Below the pieces are notes generated by a model. That model was not told where the DNA came from. It ran no database searches and worked only from the letters and a program-made list of their open reading frames with translations. A DNA stretch of 64,000 nt from JASHPR01 sp963815375 (GTDB lineage Bacteria > Actinomycetota > Actinomycetes > Streptosporangiales > Streptosporangiaceae), in assembly GCA_963815375.1 (NCBI GenBank), contig CAWFGX010000001.1:310001-374000 (forward strand). The letters are read 5' to 3'. A program made the translations under genes and the position numbers. This document shows positions 1-8,942 of the stretch, piece after piece; within the stretch, counting starts at the first letter, position 1; every line of letters starts with the position of its first letter.

Positions 1-133
1 GATCCTCACCCTCGCCGAGGACCGCGACCCCCAGATGCCCCGCGCACCGGTCATCACCAGCGGCCCCGCCCGGAAATCCCGCGAGGCCGCAATCAGAGAC
101 CAGCCCGTCCAGCAGGCACCCACCCGCCGCTGA
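1..133 (+). CDS. 3' end of an unidentified gene (partial)
   Basis: An open frame enters from the left edge of the window and runs 43 codons to a TGA at 131-133. The tail is rich in Pro, Arg and Gln and shows no domain that I recognise. Codon use is G/C rich at third positions, which is why I list it. If real, it is the C-terminal tail of a protein whose start lies outside. The following 274 bases up to the next gene show nothing I can name. Confidence 0.35.
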   Translation, partial: ILTLAEDRDPQMPRAPVITSGPARKSREAAIRDQPVQQAPTRR

Positions 134-407
134 CCTCGCCCCCGCCCGCGACGGCGGACTGCACGGGGCCGAACGAGACAGGTTAGTGCCTGCCCGGCGC
201 GTTCGCGGCACCTGCTGCCGAACTCGGCCCGCGGCACTCGCGGCCGCCCGCAGCGGCTGGCCTGCCGTACTCCCCGAAGACCCCGCCCGGGTCAGGCTGC
301 GGCGCCAGAAGACCCGCGCGAGCCAGGCCGGGTTGGGTTGGGAATGATTCATTTAGGTCATGCCGGTGCGGGCGAACATCGCCGGCCGCCGTTACGTCCC
401 GCCGGCA

Positions 408-866
408 CTAGCGGCGCACTAGGTCCTCCCACGTGCGGCCGGTCCGCACGCTCTCCGGCCGGTCAGCCGTGATATCCGACCCAGGCAGCGCGAACTCGTC
501 TTTGACCTTGACCAGCACCCACCGCCGCCCGCCGGTGCGGGTCAGACCAAAACCGCCGACCAGCTTCTGCCCGTGCAGGACAACGGACAGATGGCCGGGA
601 TCGTCACGACCGATCTCCGCCCGGCCCTCGTCCCATATGATCACCACGCCAGTGCCGCGCCGCGAGCCCTCGTGCACGCCCTCAAAGTCGCCAGCCGACA
701 GCTCATGATCCTCAACCGGCACGGCCAGCCGGCGGACTGCCGGGTCCATCGACGGGCCCTTCGGGACCGCCCATGACCGAAGCACGCCGCCCACAAGGAT
801 CCGCAGGTCGTAGTGCAGCCGGGTAGCGTCGTGCAGTTGCACCACGAACCGGGATGGGGTCACCAC
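408..866 (-). CDS. Stand-alone LigD-type 3'-phosphoesterase (PE) domain protein
   Basis: The 152-residue product matches the N-terminal phosphoesterase module of bacterial LigD, which trims 3'-phosphates and 3'-ribonucleotides during non-homologous end joining. The metal-site pattern is visible: H12, H18, D20 and R22 in the QLHDATRLHYDLR stretch, then H54 in a VEDH motif 42 residues after H12, the same spacing as in Pseudomonas LigD (H42, H48, D50, R52, H84). The position equivalent to catalytic Tyr88 is Ala58, and the following PEGEYG loop is changed to HEGSRRG. It could be a weakly active or inactive relative. No ligase, polymerase or Ku gene is next to it. The ATG start at 866 is the first in frame. 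Confidence 0.8.
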   Translation of the reverse strand: MVTPSRFVVQLHDATRLHYDLRILVGGVLRSWAVPKGPSMDPAVRRLAVPVEDHELSAGDFEGVHEGSRRGTGVVIIWDEGRAEIGRDDPGHLSVVLHGQKLVGGFGLTRTGGRRWVLVKVKDEFALPGSDITADRPESVRTGRTWEDLVRR

Positions 867-1056
867 GCGACGCTACCGCGACCGCCGGCCCGCCGCGGCA
901 GGGGTTGACACGTCGAGGTCGTCCGCTTCCGAGCGCCCCCGATCTGGTCAAATGGACACCTGATTTGTCTACCCCGGGCCAGGTCCGGTTGGGACTGATT
1001 CCAATTCGCCGCTTCAAGCCTTCTGGACATTCCTCACAGGGTCATTTTCAGCGGTG

Positions 1057-1494
1057 TCAGCGCCTGCCCTCTGGGTCGATTTCGACAGTCATCAGGCTGT
1101 CACCGTGACGATGGACTACCTTCCAGGCGCCGTCCTCTCGGCGGTAGATAGACGTCGCTCTCAGCCTCATTTCCTCCGTCTCACCGTGGACATGCCGAGT
1201 GAGCCGCTCAAGCTCGACTGTGAAACCGGACGTATCGTCGAAACCGGTGACGAGGTTCTCGGCGCTCCAGGTTTCGTAGTTGAGCGTCTTGGCCGCAGCG
1301 GTCAGCAGCTCGCTCACCTCCTCAATACCGACCTGGTGACCGCCAACCCCTCCCATGAGCGAGACGTCGTCACCACGTGACCACAGTTCGAGATACGGCC
1401 GCGGGTTGCCGCCGGTGTGCTGTCTCAGGGCGTCATGACACCGCCCGAGGAACTCGAGGAACTCGGCATCCGGTCTACCTGTCGTAGGCTCCAT
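1057..1494 (-). CDS. NTF2-like / SnoaL-type small protein
   Basis: The 145-residue protein has the cone-like NTF2 fold signature of actinobacterial DUF4440/SnoaL_3 proteins: an N-terminal helix (EFLEFLGRCHDALRQ), then Tyr-Leu-Glu-Leu-Trp-Ser, a Gly-Gly turn, and a C-terminal strand pair ending in WKVVHRHGDS. Family members are enzymes of varied reaction or ligand-binding proteins, so no substrate can be given. It is complete in length and has an ATG start at 1494. It is separated from its neighbours by broken DNA and is not in an obvious operon. Confidence 0.75.
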   Translation of the reverse strand: MEPTTGRPDAEFLEFLGRCHDALRQHTGGNPRPYLELWSRGDDVSLMGGVGGHQVGIEEVSELLTAAAKTLNYETWSAENLVTGFDDTSGFTVELERLTRHVHGETEEMRLRATSIYRREDGAWKVVHRHGDSLMTVEIDPEGRR

Positions 1495-1618
1495 AACTCC
1501 TCCTCTCCTCCCGTTGCAGAAATTCGGTCGGCTTGAGATCCACTGTGTTCGTACCCCTCGTTGCGGGTCGCTGGACGTCTACCAACAGGAAGGAGGCCGG
1601 AGGTGACCTGTTGCGTGA

Positions 1619-1872
1619 GTGGTCGGCTTGTCCGCCGGCGCGTTCCGCCACTTCGAGGTGACCAGCGACGTCAGCGCGTACACCAAAGCCGCGGTATTCC
1701 AGCCTGGCACCAGGAGCGACACGCTGATCCGGTTCTCCGCCGTCGCCGGCGAGCGGGGCAGCCCCGACACGTGGCGTGATCAGCGCGGGTTCGCGATGAA
1801 GTTCTACACCTCCGACGGCAACTACGACATGGTCGGGAACAACACCCCGGTGTCTGTGCGCGACGAGCTCCA
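1619..1872 (+). pseudogene. Catalase (KatA-type) fragment
   Basis: About 80 codons read as the N-terminal beta-barrel entry of a monofunctional haem catalase. The conserved GAF-HFEVT, YTKA-VFQPGT, RFS-VAGERGSPDTWRD, RGFA-KFYT and GNYDMVGNNTPV blocks are present in order. The stretch before GAF and everything after NTPV is missing or out of frame: the expected F-F-I-R-D segment is replaced by VSVRDELQ and unrelated residues. Less than a fifth of a catalase remains, without the distal residues that bind haem, so it cannot be functional. Confidence 0.85.
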
Positions 1873-2183
1873 ATTTCGACCTTGTCGATTCGGGTGGGCA
1901 TAATCGATCTGACACCACATCACGGTCGTAGTCCGAGTCACGCTAGGTGACCGGGCTGGTCGGCGGTCTGCGCGAGAGATCCGCCGATATGTACGGCCAG
2001 CTGGTCGCTGGGGATCCGTATCCTGGCGGGCCAGATCTATCAGATCTGTGCGCCGACGGCTACGGCAGTTTCTGGAAAATCGCGGCCCGGCTAGGGCTGT
2101 GGAAAGTGAACGGGGCCCGGTCCCAGCGCCCTCAGCGGTCCTGGATCCGGTCAGGTTCCGCGTGCCGGGCGTGTCTTACGGGT

Positions 2184-2540
2184 ATGCATGTCGCTTACGT
2201 TGCTGTCACGATCGTCGTGGCGCTCGCTAACGGTTACGCCGCCGCTTTGAACTTCATCGGGGCGGAGTCTGTCAAGGTCGTCGCCGACAACGTACGGATG
2301 CCGCAGAAGTGGATGATTCCGTTCGGGATTCTGCTGGCCTGCGGGGCGGCCGGGCTGCTGGTCGGGTTCGTCGTACCGGTGGTCGGCACGGCCGCTGCGG
2401 TTGGCCTGGTCGTTTACTTCATCTGTGCGGTGAGCGCGCATGTGCGGGTGCGCGATCCCAACGTCGGCGGCGCGGTCAGCTTCCTGGTGATGGCCGTCGC
2501 CGCCCTGGTCGTTGGCCTTGGCTACCAGAACCGCTGGTAA
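2184..2540 (+). CDS. DoxX-family membrane protein
   Basis: The 119-residue protein has four hydrophobic segments, at about residues 2-20, 45-65, 67-85 and 98-115. The sequence (N-terminal LANGYAAALNFIG, later VRMPQKWMIPFGILLACGAAGLLVG) is typical of short actinobacterial DoxX proteins. These are small inner-membrane proteins of uncertain redox or stress role. The frame is open upstream to 1947, but that part has no membrane segment, so I place the start at the ATG at 2184. The gene precedes an ECF41-type sigma factor on the same strand; a functional link is an inference. Confidence 0.75.
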   Translation: MHVAYVAVTIVVALANGYAAALNFIGAESVKVVADNVRMPQKWMIPFGILLACGAAGLLVGFVVPVVGTAAAVGLVVYFICAVSAHVRVRDPNVGGAVSFLVMAVAALVVGLGYQNRW

Positions 2541-2889
2541 CGGCGTCCTGCTCCGCGGGAGCGGCTATCCCGGTTGGGCCGCGGTCACTGGTGGTGGAAG
2601 GGGGAACATCCGTGTCAGCGCAGAATATGGTTCCGTCGGTTCTCTCGCTCGTCAGTGAGGCGTCTGATCCCGCCGCGGGGGCGGGGAACGCTCGTCTTCG
2701 CATTGGCCCGGTTCGTATTGCCGGCCCTGTCGCTGGCCGCCGTGGAGTTTGTGATCTCAGCGCTCGCCGGTGTGGTGCTTGCTCCGCCGATCTTGCTGAC
2801 GCGGTGGTGGCGGCGGTGGCGGCGGGCTTTCCCTCAGCCGGGCTCCAGCTGGCTGCTGCGGCTTGCTCGCGAACTGGAGAGGAGTGCTG

Positions 2890-3786
2890 ATGGAGGAGCG
2901 CGAGTGGCTGACGGAGCGCTTTCAGCAGCACCGTTCGCATTTGCGCGGTGTCGCCTACCGGATGCTGGGGTCGGTGAGCGAAGCCGACGACGCCCTCCAG
3001 GAGGCATGGCTTCGGATCGGCGGGCAGGATCCACGGAGCGTGGAGAACATGCAGGCCTGGCTGACCACCGTTGTCGGGCGCGTGTGCCTGAACATGTTGC
3101 GGGCCCGGCGGGCACGGCGCGAAGAGTTCCCGGACGTCTATGTGCCTGACCCCGTCGTCAGCCTCGAAGACAGCCTCGACCCCGAGCAGGAGGCGCTGGT
3201 TGCCGACTCGGTCGGGCTCGCGCTGCTTGTGGTGCTCCACGCGCTCAGTCCCGCCGAGCGGCTGGCGTTCGTGCTGCACGACGTGTTCGGCGTGCCGTTT
3301 GCGGACATCGCGGCTGTCCTCCATCGTTCCGAAGCGGCTGCGCAGCAGCTCGCCAGCCGAGCTCGGCGGCGCGTGCACGGCTCGCCCAGGCCCGACCCTG
3401 ACCTCGCGCGACAGCGCGAGGTCGTCGACGCGTTCTTCGCCGCCTCTCGCGAGGGCGATTTCGACGCCTTGGTCGCGGTGCTCGCTCGCGACGTCGAACT
3501 GCGAATCGACGGTGGCGTGCTGCGCGAGGAAGCCTCGCTTATTCTTCGCGGCGCGCAGGCCGTAGCGGCCTACTCCTCCACCTACTCCAGGCTCTACCCG
3601 TTCGTCAGACCAGCGCTCGTCAACGGCGCCGCCGGAGCCGTCGTAGCGCCCGCCGGACGAGTGTTCTCCGTGATGGCGTTCACCGTCACTAACCGAAAGG
3701 TCACGCAAATCGATGCCCTCGCAGATCCAGAGCGCCTCGGGCAGCTCAACCTCACCATCCCGCCACTCGGGGAACAACGACGGTGA
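2890..3786 (+). CDS. ECF41-type RNA polymerase sigma factor with SnoaL-like C-terminal extension
   Basis: The 298-residue protein has sigma-2 (about residues 10-75, with DDALQEAWLRI and the AWLTTVVGRVCLNMLR stretch), sigma-4 (about 115-170, LSPAERLAFVLHDVFGVPFADIAAVL) and a C-terminal NTF2-like domain (about 180-295). This layout defines the ECF41 group, in which the C-terminal domain acts in place of a separate anti-sigma factor. The group's signature motifs are present in altered form: VPDP in the linker, DGGV in place of DGGGK, and ADPERL in place of NPDKL. The start is the ATG at 2890, preceded by GGAGAGGAG. The 350 bases before it hold no convincing gene. Confidence 0.85.
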   Translation: MEEREWLTERFQQHRSHLRGVAYRMLGSVSEADDALQEAWLRIGGQDPRSVENMQAWLTTVVGRVCLNMLRARRARREEFPDVYVPDPVVSLEDSLDPEQEALVADSVGLALLVVLHALSPAERLAFVLHDVFGVPFADIAAVLHRSEAAAQQLASRARRRVHGSPRPDPDLARQREVVDAFFAASREGDFDALVAVLARDVELRIDGGVLREEASLILRGAQAVAAYSSTYSRLYPFVRPALVNGAAGAVVAPAGRVFSVMAFTVTNRKVTQIDALADPERLGQLNLTIPPLGEQRR

Positions 3787-4290
3787 AGTCAGCAGCACCA
3801 GGGCGCTTGGCGTGCTTCGAACGCACGGAGCCGGCATGACGAAGGTCCGCCGCGCACAGAACTGGCCCCTCTTCGAGCGGGCAGCCATCCCAGCGAGGCC
3901 GACTCCAAGCGCGCTAAATCGGCGATCTGCGTTGGATGCGCGGCGCAGCGTCTCAGACATCCGGTCATCCTCGGTGAAGGCCAGGTACTTCCCTCCCGGC
4001 CTAGCGGGCAGATCCTGAGGCGCTGCCGGGCTGGCATCCCTGGCTGCGGGCGCAGTTCGCAATGTCCTTTGGCAAATCTTGAACCGTGTGGTCTCGCTCA
4101 GGTCCACGCGGGTTCATCATCACGGGTCTGGTTCCCGGTCGGGCACTCTTAGTAGGCGCTCGAGCATGAGAGTCTGGCCATCGGCCGTGAGCCTCGCGCC
4201 GCCTGCCAGGCCGGAATCTGATCTGCCCGCGATGTGCGCCATCAGCGGCAGTTACGGAATGCGCTCGCTTCTTGCGCGAATTTTTGGAGC
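3787..4290. other. Non-coding or decayed stretch
   Basis: No reading frame here has a recognisable domain. A long open frame on the minus strand through this stretch also covers the sigma gene in antisense and is a G/C-bias shadow. The region ends at the paired repeat that marks the first att junction. Confidence 0.6.
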
Positions 4291-4292
4291 CA

Positions 4293-4312
4293 TGTTTGCT
4301 CCATGTTTGCTC
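4293..4312 (+). repeat. Paired arm-type repeat left of att copy 1
   Basis: Two direct copies of TGTTTGCTC separated by CA. The same pair recurs at 23399, 23653 and, with changes, at 4534, 34663 and 59906, always within about 150 bases of an att core. Spaced short direct repeats on both sides of a core are how the arm sites of tyrosine integrases are arranged, so I read this as an integrase arm site. Binding is inferred. Confidence 0.6.
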
Positions 4313-4430
4313 GGATGTCGCGTTACTATCTAACAATGCCCGGTACGAGGCGGCAGCGAAATAGGCGGAGTCGTGGACAAAACGGCACCGCCCGGCATTG
4401 TCCAGTATTAGGCGGACGCGAACCAGCGCA

Positions 4431-4474
4431 CTCTTAATCCGCGGGTTCGGGGTTCAAGTCCCTGGCGGCGCACC
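4431..4474 (+). repeat. att core copy 1: 3' half of tRNA-Lys(CTT)
   Basis: These 44 bases equal the 3' half of a tRNA-Lys gene: anticodon loop CTCTTAA, 3' side of the anticodon stem (TCCGC), variable region, T arm with GGTTCAAGTCC, acceptor strand and ACC. No D arm or 5' acceptor strand lies upstream, so this is not a tRNA gene. It is identical to four other copies in the window. The identity begins exactly at the anticodon loop, a known crossover site for tyrosine integrases. The terminator that follows other copies is lost here. Confidence 0.9.
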
Positions 4475-4533
4475 CGTACTGACCTGGTGTTTTTACTATC
4501 TCTTTACTCTGGCCACATGCCGTTCCCCGGCCA

Positions 4534-4553
4534 TGGTTGCTCGACGTTTGCTC
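4534..4553 (+). repeat. Paired arm-type repeat right of att copy 1
   Basis: TGGTTGCTC and CGTTTGCTC in direct repeat with two bases between, followed by GTCAGTCCGG. The same arrangement and trailing sequence follows att copy 5 at 59906 and, with one change, the degenerate junction at 34663. It is read as the opposite arm of the integration site. Confidence 0.5.
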
Positions 4554-5049
4554 GTCAGTCCGGACATAGTTGATCATGGTGGCGAGAATGCCCACGTGAG
4601 TCTCTTCCGATGGTGTGACACACCGTGACATCCGGCGGAAGGCGCAGGCAGAGGGCTTGTTGCTTGTCCGGCGAACGGGGGACCGATCCGGGTGTCCAGC
4701 TTGCGGCGGCCATCTCTGCACGCTCCACCGTTGCGCCTGGATCTCTGGATCTGCCGCCTGTTGCACGCGAGGTCTGACGGAGGCGCGCGGGCTTCCAGCA
4801 CGGCCATTCGCCGCTACCACGAACTCGCGCTTCTCCGAGCGGGTGCGTAGCCGAAGAGCAGGCATGCCGAACGCTTGCCGCTGGGATCCGGGCCTCTGCC
4901 CGCCACTGACCCAGGCAGCCCGAAGCGGCAGACGCGCCGCAACCTGAGAACCCATTGGGCCGTGCTTGCTGCCGGCCATGCTTGCTGTCGTACCCGCCTG
5001 GTGTACTGGGCGCGTGCGCGGAGGGCGGGAGTTCGGCGAGGCAATCAGC
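4554..5049. other. No gene recognised
   Basis: About 500 bases between the att junction and the next gene. Short open frames exist on both strands but none has a recognisable domain, ribosome binding site or membrane segment. It may hold the remains of the left end of module B, whose integrase gene is absent. Confidence 0.5.
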
Positions 5050-6999
5050 ATGGGCAGGGCGAACACTGAGGCGGTCGAGCTGACCCGGCGCCATTGCCGT
5101 CATGCCCGCGTTGAGTTCGTCAATGGCAACAGCCCTGTCGGGTCTGCTCTCGACCTGCCAATGGGCCTGCTCGAAGTGCGGTGCGAGCACGCGCCGCCAC
5201 CCGTGACGCAGGGACACGCCGCGCTCGATCTTGCGATTGACTTCTACCGGGCAAACTGCATCGACTGTCCGTTTTGGGATCCGTCCGGCGAAGTACCCAC
5301 GCTGGCCGCCGTCGCCAAGCAGCGAGACATGGAGGAGGCAGCGCGGCAAGCGGCGGCGCGGCAGGCGGCTGACGAGAGGGCCCGCCGCCATCAGGAGCGT
5401 CGCGAGCGCCGCGGCGTGCTCGTGGCTGGGGAGGGCTATGCGGTCCGCGACTTGGCTGAGGCGCTGGACCAGATTGACCAGGCCGAGCCACGGACCGGGC
5501 CACCGAGCAGGGAAGACGAGCGGGCTGCCCGTCAGGTCCTCGACGCTGCGCGCGGCGCGCCGGAGCTGTTTCGCCCGGTTTTGATCGACAGCCTGCTTGA
5601 ACTGGCAGCCGACACGACCGACGCGACCGCGCTCGAAGCGCTGGCCGTGCTCGTCCGGTCGGGTCACTGCCCGCCGCGCCAGGCGTCGGATGCGGCTCGG
5701 GCCGTTCTGCGGCGGCAGCGTTCCGTTCAGGCGGGCGATCTGGTTGCGGTCGTTGAGCCCGACTTGCGGCCGGAGGATCTGATCGATGTCCTGGACCAGC
5801 TGATCGCGCTGGCGTCCGGTGAGGATGCCGACCCGTGGCGGCTGCCGTTGTCGCCGACCGGGCTAATCGCAGCATCACACGTGGACTTGCCTGCCGTGAC
5901 CGAGCGGATCATCGGCCATCTGGGCAGCGGCGATGAACGGACCCGGCAGGCGGGTGCTGACGCTGCGTGCGTGCTGCTTGCGGAAGATGCAGGCCGGGTG
6001 GTCGCCTTGGGTCAGCCGCTGGCCGCGAGTGTCCGCGGTTCGGACAGCGGATATGCCGGGTATCCGCATCCAGCGTCGGCGGCTTTGCGGGCACTGGCCG
6101 AGGCCTGGCGTGGTCACCCTGAGCTGACGCGCCGGATCGTGGAGAACGAGGCAGCTGCCGCCGGGCAGGAGGCCCGTGACGAGCTTGCCCGGGTGCCATG
6201 GTTCCTTGAGCGGTTCCGCGAACCGTGGGATGCGCCAGAACCCGCAACGGCTGAGGCGATCAGCTTTATCGTGCGCCGGGCTGGCGGGGACTGGGGGGAC
6301 GAGGCGGCCTTCCATTCTGCCGACCACCTCGCTGACCTGGCACGTGAACTCCCGGGCGCCGTCGCCGGGCATGTCGATAGCATGCTCGGCGCGATTCTTG
6401 CCATGTCCGCTCCGGACCCCGGTCCGCCCGGACCGAGCGAAGCAGGCACATTGCCAACCGCGGCTAACGGTGAGCAGGAGATGGTCGCGGCCCTGGAGCG
6501 GCAGTCGGCGCGGATCCGCCGCGACAGCACTCGCCGGCGCCTAGCCCGGGCCATCGGCCGCTGCGCCTCGGCCAGCTCCGCGGTCGTGCTCGCCAAGGTG
6601 GAGGCGCTGTTCTCAGCATCGACCGGCGACGAACGGCACGACCGGACAGTCCGGTCCGCGATGCTCGATGTCCTGGAGGAAACGGTCTCACCCGAGACAC
6701 TGCGCGACATCCTGCCGATCACCTACACCGCGCTGCTACACGCTGACCAGGTAATCCGCCGCGGTGGCATCGATTTGTGGGTAGCGTGCGCCGGCGTTGC
6801 TGACTCTCTGCCCGCCGAACTCAGCGAGCTGGCGGTCCCGCTCGTCGAGGACAAGTACGTGATCGTCCACCGCCGCATGCTGGAGCGGATACCCCGCTTG
6901 TCCTTCCCGCCCGAGCTGAAAGCCAGGCTTCTGCCACTCGTCCGCGGCTACCAGGAACTTGCCATCGCCGCCAGCCGGCCCATCTCTGGACACCTTTGA
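5050..6999 (+). CDS. Cys-rich N-terminal plus alpha-helical repeat protein, unknown function
   Basis: The 649-residue product starts with a Cys/His-rich segment (about residues 15-80: RRHCRHA, VRCEHAPP, GHAALDLAIDFYRANCIDCPFW) that looks like a small metal-binding module. A charged helix full of Arg, Ala and Glu follows, then about 500 residues of Leu/Ala-rich helices of HEAT-like character. I do not recognise the family. Similar modular proteins occur in defence islands, but nothing here proves that role. The start is ATG 5050 with GAGG eight bases upstream. After the stop, another frame stays open to 7138 with helical composition, so the C-terminus may have been cut by a frameshift. Confidence 0.6.
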   Translation: MGRANTEAVELTRRHCRHARVEFVNGNSPVGSALDLPMGLLEVRCEHAPPPVTQGHAALDLAIDFYRANCIDCPFWDPSGEVPTLAAVAKQRDMEEAARQAAARQAADERARRHQERRERRGVLVAGEGYAVRDLAEALDQIDQAEPRTGPPSREDERAARQVLDAARGAPELFRPVLIDSLLELAADTTDATALEALAVLVRSGHCPPRQASDAARAVLRRQRSVQAGDLVAVVEPDLRPEDLIDVLDQLIALASGEDADPWRLPLSPTGLIAASHVDLPAVTERIIGHLGSGDERTRQAGADAACVLLAEDAGRVVALGQPLAASVRGSDSGYAGYPHPASAALRALAEAWRGHPELTRRIVENEAAAAGQEARDELARVPWFLERFREPWDAPEPATAEAISFIVRRAGGDWGDEAAFHSADHLADLARELPGAVAGHVDSMLGAILAMSAPDPGPPGPSEAGTLPTAANGEQEMVAALERQSARIRRDSTRRRLARAIGRCASASSAVVLAKVEALFSASTGDERHDRTVRSAMLDVLEETVSPETLRDILPITYTALLHADQVIRRGGIDLWVACAGVADSLPAELSELAVPLVEDKYVIVHRRMLERIPRLSFPPELKARLLPLVRGYQELAIAASRPISGHL

Positions 7000-7229
7000 C
7001 TGCGAACCCTGCCGGACTCAAGAGCGCGCCGCAGAACGCGGCGATCTGGACGAGCTGCCATCGCCGCCCTGCTCACCGAGTTCAACGGCACCGGCCCTGG
7101 CGCGGGCGGCGATGGCGGCCCTGCTGCGGCAGAAATGAGCCTGCTCACAATGTTTGGGACCGGCGAGGGGCTGTGACGCGGAGCCGCCCTCGCTCGGCGC
7201 GCTGCCGCCCTGCTAACAATCGGTGACAG

Positions 7230-7946
7230 CTACGGCTGCTGGTTCGGGCGGCGGTCAGGGCGGCCGAATCGAGTGATCCGCGTCAGCGCCCGGTCGACTT
7301 GGACCAGCGCTGCGAGCGCCCGTGGTGAAAACGTCGCGTGGCGGTGGTCTGCGGGCAGTATCGAGGTGACCTCCTCCATCAGCTTCCCGCAGTCCCTGGA
7401 GAAGCCATCTACGCGCGATCGCGCGAGCCAGTACCCAGTCAGGCCGAGGAGGACGCCGCTGGCGCCGCAGACGATAGCGCCGGGCACCGGCTGGCCTGCC
7501 TGAAGGATCGCGAGCATGAGCAGGAGGATAGCCATCGTCAGGTAAACCCGCAGGACGAGAACAGCGCTGGCTGGCTCGCGGATCACGCCACGCAGCATCA
7601 CGGAGTCGCCGTCGACCTCGAACTGGCCTGTGAGGACAGGCGTGATGTGACGAGTGGTGCTCGGTATCCGGGCGCGCAGCCGCCCGTCGCCAGAGACCTT
7701 CAGCACCAGGGTAATGTGGCGGCCTTGCTGCTCCTGGCTGTCACGAATGGCCGCCACCACGTTCTCGACGCTGGACGCCGGCACCTCCAGCTGCACCGGG
7801 TGGCGCTGCCGGCTGAGAACGCTCAAACGCCGGCGAGGCCGGGCGGCTTGCTCCTCGGCGCTGAGCGAGGAGCGCCTGTCCGCGGGCTGCCTACCAGAAG
7901 GCTGGGTCACTGCCGATCTCCTCGTGATCGCCGTGGCCTCCAGCAT
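7230..7946 (-). CDS. Predicted two-helix membrane protein, unknown
   Basis: The 239-residue product from the ATG at 7946 has a basic N-terminal half (about residues 1-60, Arg/Gln/Ser rich) and a central globular stretch (about 60-130). Two adjacent hydrophobic helices follow at about 143-162 and 166-186 (VLRVYLTMAILLLMLAILQAG and the following GAIVCGASGVLLGLTGYWLA), then a short C-terminal tail. I do not recognise the family. An earlier in-frame ATG at 8075 would add an unlikely Cys/Gly/Arg-rich leader. Confidence 0.5.
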   Translation of the reverse strand: MLEATAITRRSAVTQPSGRQPADRRSSLSAEEQAARPRRRLSVLSRQRHPVQLEVPASSVENVVAAIRDSQEQQGRHITLVLKVSGDGRLRARIPSTTRHITPVLTGQFEVDGDSVMLRGVIREPASAVLVLRVYLTMAILLLMLAILQAGQPVPGAIVCGASGVLLGLTGYWLARSRVDGFSRDCGKLMEEVTSILPADHRHATFSPRALAALVQVDRALTRITRFGRPDRRPNQQP

Positions 7947-8219
7947 GCCATCCGCGCCGCAGCGCCCGGAACGATCACCTGCCCGTCGGCATGGACGTTG
8001 CCCGGCTGCCCAGCGTCCCCCTCCAGAGCACGCCTGGGTCCACCTGAGGTACGTCAAAGGCCGGCCAAAGGTCAATCACCGTGTGCAATTGAAGCCCTGA
8101 TCAAGACCACAGCACAAGACGTCCGGGTGACGACGAAGGACCGGTCCACCGCACCGCTACTCACTCAGGTTGACCCTGGCGCTAAGCCGGTCAGTGCCCT
8201 CTCGGGGTATTAGGTCTGA

Positions 8220-8692
8220 TTGACGAACGCCGCACCCCTGCTGAAGGCTGACCAGTGCAGCGCGCTATCGAGTGCGATCCAAGCTTTGGCAGTAGTACCA
8301 GCTATTACAGTGGCCGCGCTTTCCCTCCTTGCTGACAGCCATGACCGGCGGGTGGACCGCGTCCTTGAGTTCCACCAGCAACTAACATCAGGCGAGCTCC
8401 AGGCAGCGCGCTTGCGACTGGTCGGACACCTGCGGAATCACGGCGCCAGCGGTAAGGTAAACCGAGCGACTAGAGATGACCTTCGAACGGACCCTGTCCT
8501 CTCAAGATATGCCGGGGACGCTTCTAAGATCCGGCCGATTGATGACATCAATCTTATGCTGCGCTTTTTTGAGAGGGTCAATGCCGCACGAATCGCCAGC
8601 TCGGTAAACTTGCCTCTGCTCTAGAACTCGTCGGGCGTCACGAAGGATGGCTAGACCTAGCGATCAGGCAAGAAGATCAAGTGCCGCGGTAA
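8220..8692 (+). pseudogene. Frameshifted membrane-anchored helical protein
   Basis: The frame begins with one transmembrane helix (about residues 18-40, AIQALAVVPAITVAALSLLA), then helical sequence (VDRVLEFHQQLTSGELQAARLRLVGHL), and stops at 8622-8624 after 134 residues. A one-base shift at about 8620 continues the protein (LELVGRHEGWLDLAIRQEDQ) to a stop at 8690-8692. The joined product resembles small actinobacterial hypothetical proteins of DUF4760-like layout; this match is from memory and is uncertain. The gene is broken, or the base at the shift is an assembly error. Confidence 0.5.
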
Positions 8693-8942
8693 GTGTCTAC
8701 AGAGGACCACAAGACCGGCGCGCTCGTCGCGGCAGAAGGGCGCATTCACGCCGAGCGCTGGCGATGCATAAATATACGGCGTGGCTGCCTGCCTCCTCGG
8801 CCGTGGCCAGGGTTGCCGACGGTGCGAAGAGCTCCTGATAACCGCGCGCAGTGCCGCCGATCGATGCATTCCGGTCAGCGTTGATACGCGATGCCGCGAG
8901 CGCTCAGGTGAGGATGATCTGCGCTGTGGGTGCGAGCACAGG

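Noticed and set aside
2649..2889. A hydrophobic frame before the ECF41 gene (LVFALARFVLPALSLAAVEFVISALAGVVLAPPILL)
   Set aside because: It has two hydrophobic runs, but no credible start, and it runs 260 bases into the sigma gene in another frame. It could be the remnant of a membrane protein but cannot be called a gene.
2476..4107. A 543-codon open frame on the minus strand opposite the ECF41 gene
   Set aside because: It lies antisense to a clearly recognised sigma factor and has the Arg/Pro/Ala-rich content of a G/C-bias shadow, with no domain.
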